Positions 6,897-15,890 of a DNA stretch of 43,438 bases are shown here, one piece after another. Source of the DNA: a virus. Positions within the stretch are counted from its first letter, which is position 1. The number at the start of each line of letters is the position of its first letter. Both the position numbers and the translations under genes were made by a program. The stretch is taken from the IMG/VR virus record IMGVR_UViG_3300034060_001790, positions 1 through 43,438 of that record. One strand, written 5' to 3'. The notes beneath the pieces are model-generated. The model was not told the DNA's origin and searched no databases. It was given only the letters and a program-made list of their open reading frames with translations.

Positions 6897-9707
6897 ATGT
6901 CGATTAAAATTAAAGCGCACACCTCAATTATTGGGGAAACTGGATACAATTGTCATTCTAGAAATTTCTTTAAAGCCCTAAATTCTCTAGAAGATTTAAG
7001 AGTTGATGTCAGAAATTGGACAGTAGGTTCAACCTGGACGGGTTATAATAATGATGAACCTCATAATGATGAGTATTATATTGATACTGAGTTAAAAACA
7101 ATCCTAACTCAACAAACTTTACAGACCCCAAACCTTTCACAAGAGTTTCCACTATATCAAAACTATCCAAATCCTGGAAAACCTGATGTTCACATTGTCT
7201 TAAATGATGTTAATCATAAATATTTTGGTGATAAGTATGATGGCCCAAAAATTGCCTATAATGTTTGGGAAACTACTAAATATCCAGAAGATTTTTTTAA
7301 ACACTTACAAACCTTTGACCAAGTTTGGGTTCCAAGCAGCTGGCAAAAAGAGTGCACAATTGTCCAAGGAATTCGAGCCGATAAAGTAAAGGTTGTACCT
7401 GAGGGAGTTGATACCCAAATGTTTAAACCCATTTCTCGAGAGACCTCATTTCCAGAAGGTCGCCCATTTAGATTTGTTGTAGTTGGCCGCTGGGAATATC
7501 GCAAATCTACTAAAGAAATTATAAAAGCATTCATTGATACCTTTTCAGAAGATGAAAATGTTGAACTTATCCTAAATGTTGAAAATCCATTTGCAAATGA
7601 CGACTGTTCAAATACTCAAGAACGTCTTGCCAAATTTGGCTTAACTCATAAAGGCATTAAAATACTTACTCATTTAAGCAAAGCTGACTATGTCAACTTA
7701 TTACAAACGGCTGATGTATTTGTTTCTTGTGCTCGTAGTGAAGGTTGGAATCTTCCACTAATTGAGGCAATGGCCTGCGGTACCCCATCAATCTATTCTG
7801 ATTGGGGAGCTCAATTAGAATTTGCTGCAGGTAAAGGTTTACCAGTAGCAACCCATGGAGAAGTTCCAGCTGGTGTTGCAAATGACGAATCTTGGAATCC
7901 AAATGCTCCAGGTAATTTCGTTGAGCCAAACTTTGAAGATCTTAAGCTTAGACTTAGAGAAGTTTATGATAATTATGAAATTTATAAAAAATCCGCGCTA
8001 ATGGAATCAAAACAAATCCGAACCCAATTCACTTGGGAAAATGCAGCAAAAATCGCACAAGATCACATCCAGGACCTCATTCAACCTGAGGTAAATGAAT
8101 ACTCAACTGACTTTGCATGGGTGACCTGCGGTAACCTGGCCTATATGCCGATCATTCAGAAATTAGCTGAATCGCTATTGGAATTCTCAAACCGTAAACT
8201 TATTGTTTATGGAATTGACTGTGATGTTCCGTTTGACTATTTGCCAAATGTAATTGCCCGAAAATTAACAATTCCCTACTATTCAAACTATGATAAATGG
8301 TATTGGAAGCAATATGCCTGTCTTGCAGCCTTTGAAGAAAGTTTTGAAAATTTTGTTTGGTTGGATGGTGATATTATTGCAAACCATACAATCGATAAAT
8401 TATCAGAGCATTTTGCAAATATCGAAAACTATCCATTAGCTGATATTCATGTACAGGAAGATTTTATTGGATATTATACAAAACCTGACGGTTCAAGAGG
8501 TCAGCAATTATTTAATGAAAATTTATGCAAAGCCAAAGGAGTTAAGCGTCTTGCTACCAAAGCCCATATTTGCATGTACGTATACAATCGAAATTGCGAA
8601 TGGTGGTTTAATGAAATCTTAACAGTATATAAAGAAACTGATCTTGCGGACTATCCAAGTTTATTACAATGGAATGATGAAGGTATTGATAATTACCTAA
8701 GATGCAAATATGGTTATAATAGGTTTTTACCAATTTCAAATTTTGATGTTTCTGAATGGGACGGCGATTTACTTGGAACAACTGGCAAAGCAATGGAACA
8801 CTTTATTTCTTTTTGGAGAGATCAAGGCCCTAAGAATTTTGGAAAAGTATACGGCTGGCAATTTATCCCAAAGAATAAAGACCAAATTCTATACTTTCAT
8901 GGAAATAAAAATCTAGGCTTTGCTCAAATCATGATTGACCATATTAAAGCTCAAAGAGACCAAAATTTCCATGATACTGAATATTTCTTTGTTGCTAAGG
9001 ACGAAATTAAAAATTTAGGTTCAATTAAACAAGTACAAGGTGGTACAATGGATATTGCCTATAAATACGGATGGGATTATGCAATTTATCATGAAATTTA
9101 TAACTTAACTGATTATGAACATCCACACCGCTCAGAAAATCCAGTTGTTAAAATCCAACCAGGAGATGTAGTGGTTGATCTTGGTGGAAATATTGGAATC
9201 TTTACTCGGTATGCATATCATATGGGAGCAAGTAAAATTGTAACCTTTGAACCTGATCGTAGGTATTTTGAGATCCTAAAACAAAATGCGCCAGCAAATG
9301 CCGTCCTATTTAATGCAGCAATTGGAGATCAATTAGGAACCTTAACCTTAACTGAAAGTTCTCACTTAGGTGGCTCTAACTTATGGCATCAAAAAGATCC
9401 AACTGTTACTCAATACGACGTTAATCTATATACCCTAGACTATATTTTAGACAATGGTTTAATTGACCGAATTGACTTCTTAAAGGTAGATATTGAAGGT
9501 TCTGAAATTATTGCACTAAAAGGCATTAGTGATGCTAACTTAGCTAAGATTCGAAATGTTGCAGTTGAATATCATCATGAACACCTTAATTTTAATGAAG
9601 AATTACGTGATGAATTTATTGTCAGATTTAACAGATTAGGTTTTAATTCATACTTACTATTTTGCGGCCCTAATAATGCACTACAATTAATTTATTTTTG
9701 GAAATAA
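6897..9707 (+). CDS. three-domain glycosyltransferase / glycosyltransferase / FkbM methyltransferase
   Basis: 936 residues. Residues about 1-395 form a GT-B glycosyltransferase of the GT4 type: RPFRFVVVGRW opens the C-terminal half and the EX7E motif is at E282 and E290 in EGWNLPLIEAMACG. Residues about 400-720 look like a GT-A nucleotide-sugar transferase with a DxD-type site at LDGDII (D490, D492). Residues about 755-936 are an FkbM-type SAM methyltransferase (VVDLGGNIGIF, then FEPD, then FLKVDIEGSE). Such a protein could add two sugars and methylate the product. No signal peptide, so cytoplasmic. It opens the cassette downstream of the fibre genes and is followed after 1 nt by another methyltransferase gene. 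Acceptor and sugars cannot be read from the sequence. Confidence 0.85.
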   Translation: MSIKIKAHTSIIGETGYNCHSRNFFKALNSLEDLRVDVRNWTVGSTWTGYNNDEPHNDEYYIDTELKTILTQQTLQTPNLSQEFPLYQNYPNPGKPDVHIVLNDVNHKYFGDKYDGPKIAYNVWETTKYPEDFFKHLQTFDQVWVPSSWQKECTIVQGIRADKVKVVPEGVDTQMFKPISRETSFPEGRPFRFVVVGRWEYRKSTKEIIKAFIDTFSEDENVELILNVENPFANDDCSNTQERLAKFGLTHKGIKILTHLSKADYVNLLQTADVFVSCARSEGWNLPLIEAMACGTPSIYSDWGAQLEFAAGKGLPVATHGEVPAGVANDESWNPNAPGNFVEPNFEDLKLRLREVYDNYEIYKKSALMESKQIRTQFTWENAAKIAQDHIQDLIQPEVNEYSTDFAWVTCGNLAYMPIIQKLAESLLEFSNRKLIVYGIDCDVPFDYLPNVIARKLTIPYYSNYDKWYWKQYACLAAFEESFENFVWLDGDIIANHTIDKLSEHFANIENYPLADIHVQEDFIGYYTKPDGSRGQQLFNENLCKAKGVKRLATKAHICMYVYNRNCEWWFNEILTVYKETDLADYPSLLQWNDEGIDNYLRCKYGYNRFLPISNFDVSEWDGDLLGTTGKAMEHFISFWRDQGPKNFGKVYGWQFIPKNKDQILYFHGNKNLGFAQIMIDHIKAQRDQNFHDTEYFFVAKDEIKNLGSIKQVQGGTMDIAYKYGWDYAIYHEIYNLTDYEHPHRSENPVVKIQPGDVVVDLGGNIGIFTRYAYHMGASKIVTFEPDRRYFEILKQNAPANAVLFNAAIGDQLGTLTLTESSHLGGSNLWHQKDPTVTQYDVNLYTLDYILDNGLIDRIDFLKVDIEGSEIIALKGISDANLAKIRNVAVEYHHEHLNFNEELRDEFIVRFNRLGFNSYLLFCGPNNALQLIYFWK

Positions 9708-9708
9708 T

Positions 9709-10374
9709 ATGAGATCACTAAATACAATTGCCCTTTCTAAAGGCACTGACAAATCTTCTGAAATTCACAACTATTGTGTAAAATACGAGAAGTGGTTACC
9801 ATTTAACCAATTAGAGCCTTTAAAAATTCTTGAAATTGGGGTATTGCATGGAGAGTCTCTTTCTACTTGGAGAGAATACTATCCAAATGCAACAATTATT
9901 GGCATTGATATTGAACCTTCATGCAAACAATACGAAAATCCAGATAAAAAGGTTTTTGTAGAAATTGGGTCTCAAGATGATGCTAATTTTTTAAAATGGG
10001 TTGCCCAAAAATGGGGACCATTTGATATGGTACTTGATGATGGGTCTCACATTAACCGTCATGTAATTACCTCATTTAATCATTTAATTGACCACGTAAA
10101 ACCGGAAGGAGTATATGTAATTGAAGATACTTGCACGTCGTATTGGGAAGATTACGAAGGCGGTTTTAAACACCCAGGTTCCTCTATTGAATTTACAAAA
10201 AATCTAGTAGATGATATTAATTTTAATGGGCAAATGCAAGAAGAATTTTGGAACGTGCATGCTAGAAGAGAAGACTTCTTAACTAAACAGACAAAAGAAA
10301 AAGGTTTAACAATTCGCACTGATATTGAATCAGTAAATTTCCTAAATGGAATAACAATAATAACAAAAAGATAA
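9709..10374 (+). CDS. class I SAM-dependent methyltransferase, TylE/CalE-like
   Basis: 221 residues. The N-terminal SKGTDKSSEIHNY segment, the SAM-binding loop ILEIGVLHGESL, GIDIEP and the metal-site-like LDDGSH followed by YVIEDTCTSYW are typical of the methyltransferases related to macrocin/demethylmacrocin O-methyltransferases, which methylate sugar hydroxyls. The ATG lies 1 nt after the previous stop codon and the next gene follows after 6 nt, so the three form one operon. Likely role: O-methylation of a sugar made or transferred by the flanking enzymes (inference from family and context). Confidence 0.8.
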   Translation: MRSLNTIALSKGTDKSSEIHNYCVKYEKWLPFNQLEPLKILEIGVLHGESLSTWREYYPNATIIGIDIEPSCKQYENPDKKVFVEIGSQDDANFLKWVAQKWGPFDMVLDDGSHINRHVITSFNHLIDHVKPEGVYVIEDTCTSYWEDYEGGFKHPGSSIEFTKNLVDDINFNGQMQEEFWNVHARREDFLTKQTKEKGLTIRTDIESVNFLNGITIITKR

Positions 10375-10380
10375 GTAAAA

Positions 10381-13113
10381 ATGGCACATCCTCAACAGCA
10401 AGAATTTTGTAAAAAAATGAGTGGTATTTTCCCAAAATATTTCACTGGCAAAAAAGTTTTAGATATTGGATCATTGGACATAAATGGCAATAACCGATTT
10501 ATGCTAACCAACTGTAATTATATTGGATTAGACGTGGGAGAAGGCCAAAATGTTGATGTTATCCAAGTTGCTCATTTATATGATGCACCAGACGAGCAGT
10601 TTGACTTGATAATTTCAACTGAAGTATTTGAACATGATATGTTCTATGAAATGTCATTACAAAACATTATTCGAATGCTAAAACCTGGTGGAGCATTTAT
10701 ATTTACATGTGCTTCAATTGGAAGACCTGAACATGGAACCAGAAAGTCAGATGGAAGTTGGGCAGCTCCATTGCTTGCAAATATTTCAGAAGAATGGTCT
10801 GATTATTATAAGAACTTAACCGAAGAAGATATTCATAAAGTAAAAGGTTTTGACGAAGCTTTTCCAGATGGAGTTTTTGAATATAATTCAAACCCAGGCG
10901 ATCTATATTTCTTTGGAGTTAAAGGTGGAATTGCAAATGACATAAAATACTCAGTAGATAATAGACCTTCAATAATTAGGCCGAATGAATATCCTGATGA
11001 TATTTTTGTTGTTGATACTTGGCCAAATACTCCAGAAAAAGAATCTGACCTAATTGAGTGTATTAAAAAACTTAGAGAATTTTCAGGAATTCCAATCTTA
11101 TTGGTTTCGCATTATGCAATTAAACCGGAAATTCAAAAATTAGTTGACTATTATTTGTATGATAAAGAAAATCCACTGCTATTAAATTCTGAATTTGAAG
11201 AATATAAAGTAGGCAGCGGTAGATGGTGTACATTTGGAAAAACTAGAGTTGATACAGAAATGGAATATCACCATGACTATGCAATTTGGAGATCAATGAC
11301 ACATGCTTTTAATTTCTGTAAATATCTAGGAAAGAAGATGATTCACTTTATGGAATATGATAATCTACTTGATACCTTTCAATATCGCCAAGCCTTTTTA
11401 GAAAGAGCTCATCAGCATGATGCCGTAATTTATGAATATCATGAAGGCTCGGTAACTGATACTCACCTAGCTAAATTTATGGCAACCTTTATTTTCTCAA
11501 TTAAAACTGAGGTTGCCCTAAATATTATAAATGAAGTAAAAACAAAAAAGGATTACTTTATGGATCGCCCAAATGGTTGGCAATTAGAAAGAGTATTTTT
11601 ACACTATTTAGAAAAACACGCTAAGGATATTTGGGTAACTAATTATATTGCAAATTCAAATGAATTAAATACACAAGCTGTTTGGAATAGAGATGGTATC
11701 CTAAGAGACGATGCTAAATTTCAAATTTATACAGCAGCTGACGATTTTAATAATTTATATTTACATCTAGTTTCAGGATTTCACGATGAACCTGCAACCA
11801 AAGATTACCTACTTGAAATTAAGTATAATGGAACAGTGCAGTTTACTACTCTTAAAAAGGGAGACTTTCTACTTATTAAATTAGGCGAATATCGTAAAGG
11901 TTATACAGTAACTGTTAATTATTTAGGTAAATGCGCATTCACTCAATTTTTAAATGATGACTTCCAAAATTTTGCAAAAATGAATCATGTAACAATTGAT
12001 GGAGTTCAGGCACTACCTACCGTAAATCATAATTTAGTAGATGGACCGTTTGTTGAATTAAAAACTACAAGTCCAATGAAATATCAAGTAGACTTTATTG
12101 ATAATGAAACTGACAAATTAGTTTATTCAACAAAATTAAGCGGCGGAGCGTGGGCAAAAAGTTCAATCAAATATTTTAAAGATTGGAAAATTAAAGTTAC
12201 GGACCAGAACGGAAATCCAGTAATAATATTTAATACTGACCTAAAAGGCAAGCGTGTCTATATTCCACTAGAGTCAAAAGCACTAGGCGATACTTTAGCA
12301 TGGTTTCCGTATGTTGAAGAATTTAGAAAGAAGCACGATTGTATTATAATCTGTTCAACTTTTTGGAATCAACTATTTAAAGATACTTATCCAAATATTG
12401 AATTAATTGAACCTGGCCAAATGGTAACTAATTTACATGCAATGTACAGAATTGGATGGTTCCATAATGGAGATAATATTGATCGTGAAAAAAATCCTAG
12501 AGATTTTAAATTAGGTCCATTACAAAGAACTGCAACCGATATTTTAGGTTTGGAATATAAAGAGGTTAAACCAATTATTAATTATCCAACTGGTCCAATA
12601 GTTAAGAAAAAAGTAGGCCTTGGAATTCATAGTACTGCTCAAGCAAAATATTGGAATAATCCAACCGGCTGGCAAGAAGTTACAGATTGGTTAATTGCAA
12701 ATGGTTATGAACCTGTAATATTATCTAGAGAAGAAGACGGTTATATGGGAAACCGCAATCCGGTTGGAGCTGCTAAACTTGAAGCTGGTACAATTGACCG
12801 AGTAATTACTGAATTAACTGAATGCGCAGCATTTATTGGAATAAGTAGTGGATTAACTTGGCTAGCTTGGGTAACAAATACTCCAAGTATTCAAATCTCC
12901 GGTTTTACTGAACCTTATAATGAACCAGATGGCGATATTATTAAATTAGCTGCACCAACTGGAGCTTGTTCAGGTTGCGCAAACCGATTAAGGCTTAATG
13001 CTGGTGATTGGAATTGGTGCCCAGATCAAAAAGGTACACCTCGTCAATTCGAATGTTCAAAATTAATCACTGCTGATCAGGTAATTGAAAAGTTAAAGAC
13101 AATTCTAATATAG
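10381..13113 (+). CDS. methyltransferase / glycosyltransferase / TibC-type O-heptosyltransferase fusion
   Basis: 910 residues in at least three parts. Residues about 1-175: SAM methyltransferase (VLDIGSLDINGN, GLDVG, then FDLIISTEVFEHD and MLKPGGAF). Residues about 190-430: GT-A-like domain (FVVDTWPNTPEKESDL, LLVSHYAIKPEI) resembling sugar transferases of bacterial surface-glycan and phage cassettes. Residues about 480-600: a beta-rich linker. Residues about 620-910: glycosyltransferase resembling the autotransporter strand-loop-strand O-heptosyltransferases (TibC/Aah, GT9-like): SKALGDTLAWFPYVEEF, CSTFWN, IGWF, ATDILGL, then the four-cysteine iron finger C863-x2-C866-x13-C880-x11-C892. The family transfers heptose to Ser/Thr of repeat-containing autotransporters. 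In this phage a Ser/Thr-rich fibre is the obvious candidate acceptor (inference). Confidence 0.85.
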   Translation: MAHPQQQEFCKKMSGIFPKYFTGKKVLDIGSLDINGNNRFMLTNCNYIGLDVGEGQNVDVIQVAHLYDAPDEQFDLIISTEVFEHDMFYEMSLQNIIRMLKPGGAFIFTCASIGRPEHGTRKSDGSWAAPLLANISEEWSDYYKNLTEEDIHKVKGFDEAFPDGVFEYNSNPGDLYFFGVKGGIANDIKYSVDNRPSIIRPNEYPDDIFVVDTWPNTPEKESDLIECIKKLREFSGIPILLVSHYAIKPEIQKLVDYYLYDKENPLLLNSEFEEYKVGSGRWCTFGKTRVDTEMEYHHDYAIWRSMTHAFNFCKYLGKKMIHFMEYDNLLDTFQYRQAFLERAHQHDAVIYEYHEGSVTDTHLAKFMATFIFSIKTEVALNIINEVKTKKDYFMDRPNGWQLERVFLHYLEKHAKDIWVTNYIANSNELNTQAVWNRDGILRDDAKFQIYTAADDFNNLYLHLVSGFHDEPATKDYLLEIKYNGTVQFTTLKKGDFLLIKLGEYRKGYTVTVNYLGKCAFTQFLNDDFQNFAKMNHVTIDGVQALPTVNHNLVDGPFVELKTTSPMKYQVDFIDNETDKLVYSTKLSGGAWAKSSIKYFKDWKIKVTDQNGNPVIIFNTDLKGKRVYIPLESKALGDTLAWFPYVEEFRKKHDCIIICSTFWNQLFKDTYPNIELIEPGQMVTNLHAMYRIGWFHNGDNIDREKNPRDFKLGPLQRTATDILGLEYKEVKPIINYPTGPIVKKKVGLGIHSTAQAKYWNNPTGWQEVTDWLIANGYEPVILSREEDGYMGNRNPVGAAKLEAGTIDRVITELTECAAFIGISSGLTWLAWVTNTPSIQISGFTEPYNEPDGDIIKLAAPTGACSGCANRLRLNAGDWNWCPDQKGTPRQFECSKLITADQVIEKLKTILI

Positions 13114-13123
13114 ATAATTCTAT

Positions 13124-13741
13124 ATGCTATTAAACGCCAGACAAAACAGTTTTCTCATAAACTTACCAATGGACTTCTTTAATGATGTAGTACAGCAAAA
13201 GTACAACAAATATTATAGAAGTCTGCTATTGCCATATAAGTCATTATCTGATTTTATGGCATCAACTATACAAACTGTGAATTTTCCAGGATTTTCTTCA
13301 ACTTTACCAACTCAAATCCGAACACTTGGCAAGATTCAAGAATTACAGAGTGCAAAACCAATAGCTGATCAATTTACTAGAGAGCTTAAATTAACTTTTA
13401 AGTTAACTGATGCATACCTAAACTATTTTATATTTTTAGATAATGCGCTAAATTATTTAGAACCAGCAAATGTTAATCCAGAGAATCTTGGCAATAATTC
13501 ATTAGGCCAAGCGTTAACGGTAAATCCAATCTCAAATGTAAATCATCCATTCTTTCATCCAATCCGATTAACTCTCTTAAATAATGAAGGTTATGCAGTT
13601 TCGTCTATTATTTTTAATAGACCAATGCTAAAGTCATTAAGTGAAATGAATCTATCATATTCATCAATAACTCCGCAGTTTACAACTTTCACTGCAACTT
13701 TCCAATATTATAATTTTGATCTGGAATTAGATTTTGACTAA
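13124..13741 (+). CDS. putative tail tube protein (T4 gp19-like fold)
   Basis: 205 residues. The middle carries a strand pattern of phage tube proteins: IQTVNFPGF, then RELKLTFKLTDAYLNYF, and a final SLSEMNLSYSSITPQF with TFTATFQYYNF, as in proteins of the gp19/gp54 tube family where the last strands read out 'F..TF.Y'. The identification is by pattern, not by strong identity, so a tube initiator or baseplate tube adaptor is possible. It starts 10 nt after the heptosyltransferase stop codon and ends directly against the minus-strand gene with no intergenic base. Confidence 0.55.
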   Translation: MLLNARQNSFLINLPMDFFNDVVQQKYNKYYRSLLLPYKSLSDFMASTIQTVNFPGFSSTLPTQIRTLGKIQELQSAKPIADQFTRELKLTFKLTDAYLNYFIFLDNALNYLEPANVNPENLGNNSLGQALTVNPISNVNHPFFHPIRLTLLNNEGYAVSSIIFNRPMLKSLSEMNLSYSSITPQFTTFTATFQYYNFDLELDFD

Positions 13742-14602
13742 TTATGCATTTTGATCAACAAATCCAAAGCAAACTGTACAATAGTATTCCGACACGGTGT
13801 AATTAAAACTTACCATACTTACGGTACCGTCTATTCGAATAATATTATATCCTTCTTGTCCAGTAAACTGAGTGTATTGAGTTCCATTAACTGCATTTTG
13901 ATAAGTGGTAGCAGTTTCCCAAATTGGAGTAAATGGCGCAGATACTTGAACTGGCACCTGTAATCCAGGATTACCTACGCTGGCAAATGCAACCAATGGA
14001 TCTGTAACAGGTTGGCTAAATATTGCTGTAAATATTCCAGCTGATTGATTTAAAATTTGAATACCATCAAACGGTACTCCATATTCTTCTGGGAATGTAT
14101 TTGCCGCATACATACCAGTATGCTGTTCCATACCTCCAGCGCTTTGACTAATTGTAATTCCAATTGAGTTTTGACCTACTCCTGATGCTGAACTTCCGGT
14201 AACTGAACTAATTGTCATCCATTGAAATCCTGAACTTCCAAAACTTGACCAATTATTCCAATATCCGTTATCAGTTAACCAGGTACTTGCAGCATTGCCG
14301 CTTATAAAAACTTGGCCGCTTACGCTATTTGCAACGTTAATGAAAGCTGCTTCGGTCAATGAGGTTGCTCTATTAAATCCAACTGATGCAGTTGTACCGA
14401 ATATTGGAGTTGGGTGTAGTCCATCAGGCTGCGAATACGCAATAACATATCCCAAATCTTCATCAGGACCTTGCCACCATTGAACTCCACCAGGTGAAGT
14501 TGTGTAATCTTGGGCGTCTACGCTAATTGCTAGATCTCCAACTTGGTCAGTTCCAGCAATTGGAGAACCTGTATTGTATGCAAATGATTTTGAAGTTGAC
14601 AT
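13742..14602 (-). CDS. unknown virion-type protein
   Basis: 286 residues on the minus strand. Rich in Gly, Ser, Thr, Asn and aromatic residues with a beta-sandwich look and no membrane segment. An N-terminal segment (VQWWQGPDEDLGYVIAYS) followed by VGFNRATSLTEAAFINVAN reminds me of domains seen in tail fibres and neck appendages of Bacteroidota phages, but I cannot name the family. Its stop codon abuts the stop codon of the tail-tube-like gene (TAA and TTA adjacent). It follows the gp15-like minus-strand gene by 17 nt, so the two are probably co-transcribed. Confidence 0.7.
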   Translation of the reverse strand: MSTSKSFAYNTGSPIAGTDQVGDLAISVDAQDYTTSPGGVQWWQGPDEDLGYVIAYSQPDGLHPTPIFGTTASVGFNRATSLTEAAFINVANSVSGQVFISGNAASTWLTDNGYWNNWSSFGSSGFQWMTISSVTGSSASGVGQNSIGITISQSAGGMEQHTGMYAANTFPEEYGVPFDGIQILNQSAGIFTAIFSQPVTDPLVAFASVGNPGLQVPVQVSAPFTPIWETATTYQNAVNGTQYTQFTGQEGYNIIRIDGTVSMVSFNYTVSEYYCTVCFGFVDQNA

Positions 14603-14619
14603 TTGTTTATTTTATTATT

Positions 14620-15375
14620 TTAAGTATTTGGACTGTTTTGATCAACCCATTCAGTTTTAGTTAATTTATCACCACCTGGGCCTTTACGATTAACTTCAAA
14701 TCTTTCAATAACATTTGAACTTTTACGTTTAGAAGTATGTTCAAAACTAGGTAAATATGTCTCAACGTCAACTGATAAAATAACGTTTAGTTTATTATTT
14801 TCAAGCATTGTAAACTTATAAGTCTTATCAACTGTTTCATTTGCCGGAAATTGAAATTGAGCAGGAATTCTTACTCCGTGATATTGAAAATACATTACCC
14901 GGTTTGAATAAAAAATATGTAACATATTTTCAGCAATCTTAAATGCTTTATTTAAGTTATCACAAATAATTTTAATATCGAATTTAATTGACATTGGAAA
15001 AGAAAATAGCTGAGCTGAATAGCCAGTTAGGATATTTTCATCATTTTCTCCTCTTTCAGGTTCAGTAAAACTACCCCTAACAAACTTATTTGTAATATCA
15101 GAAGGTTTAACTTGGAAGCTTGACAAAGTTACAATTCCTCTAGGAATAATATCATAGGTGCCTTCTGCTGCTGGAATGCGACAGTTATCTGGCAGGCCAA
15201 TATAAAAATCCTTTAAGAAGCCTTCATCTGTTCCATAATTATAAAGAAATGGAACTTTAAAAGTTTCATTATGATCATTCCTTGCAATAATAATCTCCAT
15301 TTCTCCGTTTAACAAATCAAGCAAGGCAATTGTTAAATTTCTTAGAAAAATATCGTCTGTGTTTAATGTTTTCAT
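14620..15375 (-). CDS. putative tail sheath stabiliser / completion protein (T4 gp15-like)
   Basis: 251 residues, minus strand. Organisation recalls T4 gp15, the hexameric ring that terminates tube and sheath: an N-terminal helix (LRNLTIALLDLLNGEMEI), a VPFLYNYG strand, a central IIPRGIVTLSSFQVKP segment, then FPMSIKFDIKIICDNLNKAFKIAENMLHIF, matching the 'P..I.Y.L.I....D..Q.VEQILP.F' pattern. T4 gp15 is 272 residues, close in length. The tail is charged and probably flexible. An ATAAATAAA box on the minus strand ends 8 nt upstream of the ATG. The strand switch separates it from the other tail genes. Confidence 0.55.
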   Translation of the reverse strand: MKTLNTDDIFLRNLTIALLDLLNGEMEIIIARNDHNETFKVPFLYNYGTDEGFLKDFYIGLPDNCRIPAAEGTYDIIPRGIVTLSSFQVKPSDITNKFVRGSFTEPERGENDENILTGYSAQLFSFPMSIKFDIKIICDNLNKAFKIAENMLHIFYSNRVMYFQYHGVRIPAQFQFPANETVDKTYKFTMLENNKLNVILSVDVETYLPSFEHTSKRKSSNVIERFEVNRKGPGGDKLTKTEWVDQNSPNT

Positions 15376-15383
15376 CTGGTTTA

Positions 15384-15392
15384 TTTATTTAT
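15384..15392 (-). promoter_or_regulatory. ATAAATAAA late-promoter-like motif, minus strand
   Basis: The minus strand reads ATAAATAAATAAA just upstream of the 15375 start codon. The register is ambiguous because of the repeat; first A to ATG is about 17 nt. Confidence 0.45.
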
Positions 15393-15417
15393 GTCCAGAC
15401 TCAACTCTTAGAAAATA

Positions 15418-15447
15418 AAAAAGGTACCCAATGCTGGATACCTTTTT
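15418..15447 (-). terminator. intrinsic terminator of the tmRNA
   Basis: On the minus strand, a 12-bp stem AAAAAGGTATCC / GGGTACCTTTTT (one G-U pair) with loop AGCATT, ending in a T-run. It begins 1 nt after the CCA end of the tmRNA, as expected for a stand-alone RNA gene. The A/T ends also make it plausible as a bidirectional terminator. Confidence 0.85.
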
Positions 15448-15448
15448 G

Positions 15449-15815
15449 TGGTGGAGATAGGCGGAATCGAACCGCCGTCCAAAAAACCTCTAATTAAACT
15501 TTCATTTACACGCTTAGTCCATTTTTCTAATTGGACGAAATATCTTATTCTTTAACGACTTAAAGTTAAAGTCGGTAACGGTTCGACTTGGCCGCTACGC
15601 CATGCTGGTTTTGCAACTTTGGTTAGTCAAGCAGTTGCCGCTTGGTTACTTATGCAGCTAAAAGCTCTTCAGTAACAGGAGTGTTAACGCCTTGGTTAAC
15701 TAGGCTCCAGAAAGTAGTGTTGCCACTTATTGTTTGTAATACATTTTAACGAGTCTTAGCATCATCCTCGGCGTGCAAGCGTAACCGATAATTTCTGTCA
15801 AAACCGGTTATCCCC
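15449..15815 (-). ncRNA. ssrA: phage-encoded tmRNA (transfer-messenger RNA)
   Basis: 367 nt on the minus strand, close to the usual 360 nt. The 5' GGGGATA pairs with TATCTCC before the encoded ACCA; the third pair is G-U, the alanine identity signal. The T arm is GGCGG-TTCGATT-CCGCC. Conserved tmRNA segments are present: GCACGCCGAGGATG near the 5' end and CTAAGCGTGTA near the 3' end, which pair as in helix P2. Two pseudoknots can be drawn: CAAGC/GCTTG with GCAACT/AGTTGC (nt 172-203) and GTAGCGG/CCGTTAC with AAGTCG/CGACTT (nt 218-247). The tag frame probably resumes at GGC (nt 92-94, coordinate 15724) and runs 24 residues, from GNTTFWSLVN to TEELLAA, then TAA. It rescues stalled ribosomes and tags their products for proteolysis. 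Confidence 0.95.
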
Positions 15816-15826
15816 ATATAATAACT

Positions 15827-15845
15827 ATTATACCTAATTATTTAT
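15827..15845 (-). promoter_or_regulatory. promoter-like motifs upstream of the tmRNA
   Basis: Minus strand: ATAAATAAT (15845 to 15837) and, overlapping its downstream side, GGTATAAT (15834 to 15827). Either would start transcription shortly before the mature 5' GGGG at 15815, leaving a short leader for RNase P to remove. Confidence 0.5.
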
Positions 15846-15881
15846 ACAGGTGGTCTCTTTCATAAACGTTTTACTCTGCTG

Positions 15882-15890
15882 ATAAATAAC
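15882..15890 (+). promoter_or_regulatory. ATAAATAAC late-promoter-like motif
   Basis: ATAAATAAC followed by CTAAAAG, 30 nt before the gp6-like ATG. The same extended string recurs before 26609 and, slightly changed, before 37198. Confidence 0.65.

Noticed and set aside
15449-15480. Separate tRNA gene from the T-arm and CCA end
   Set aside because: No anticodon arm in range; the matching acceptor strand is 330 nt upstream, as in tmRNA.
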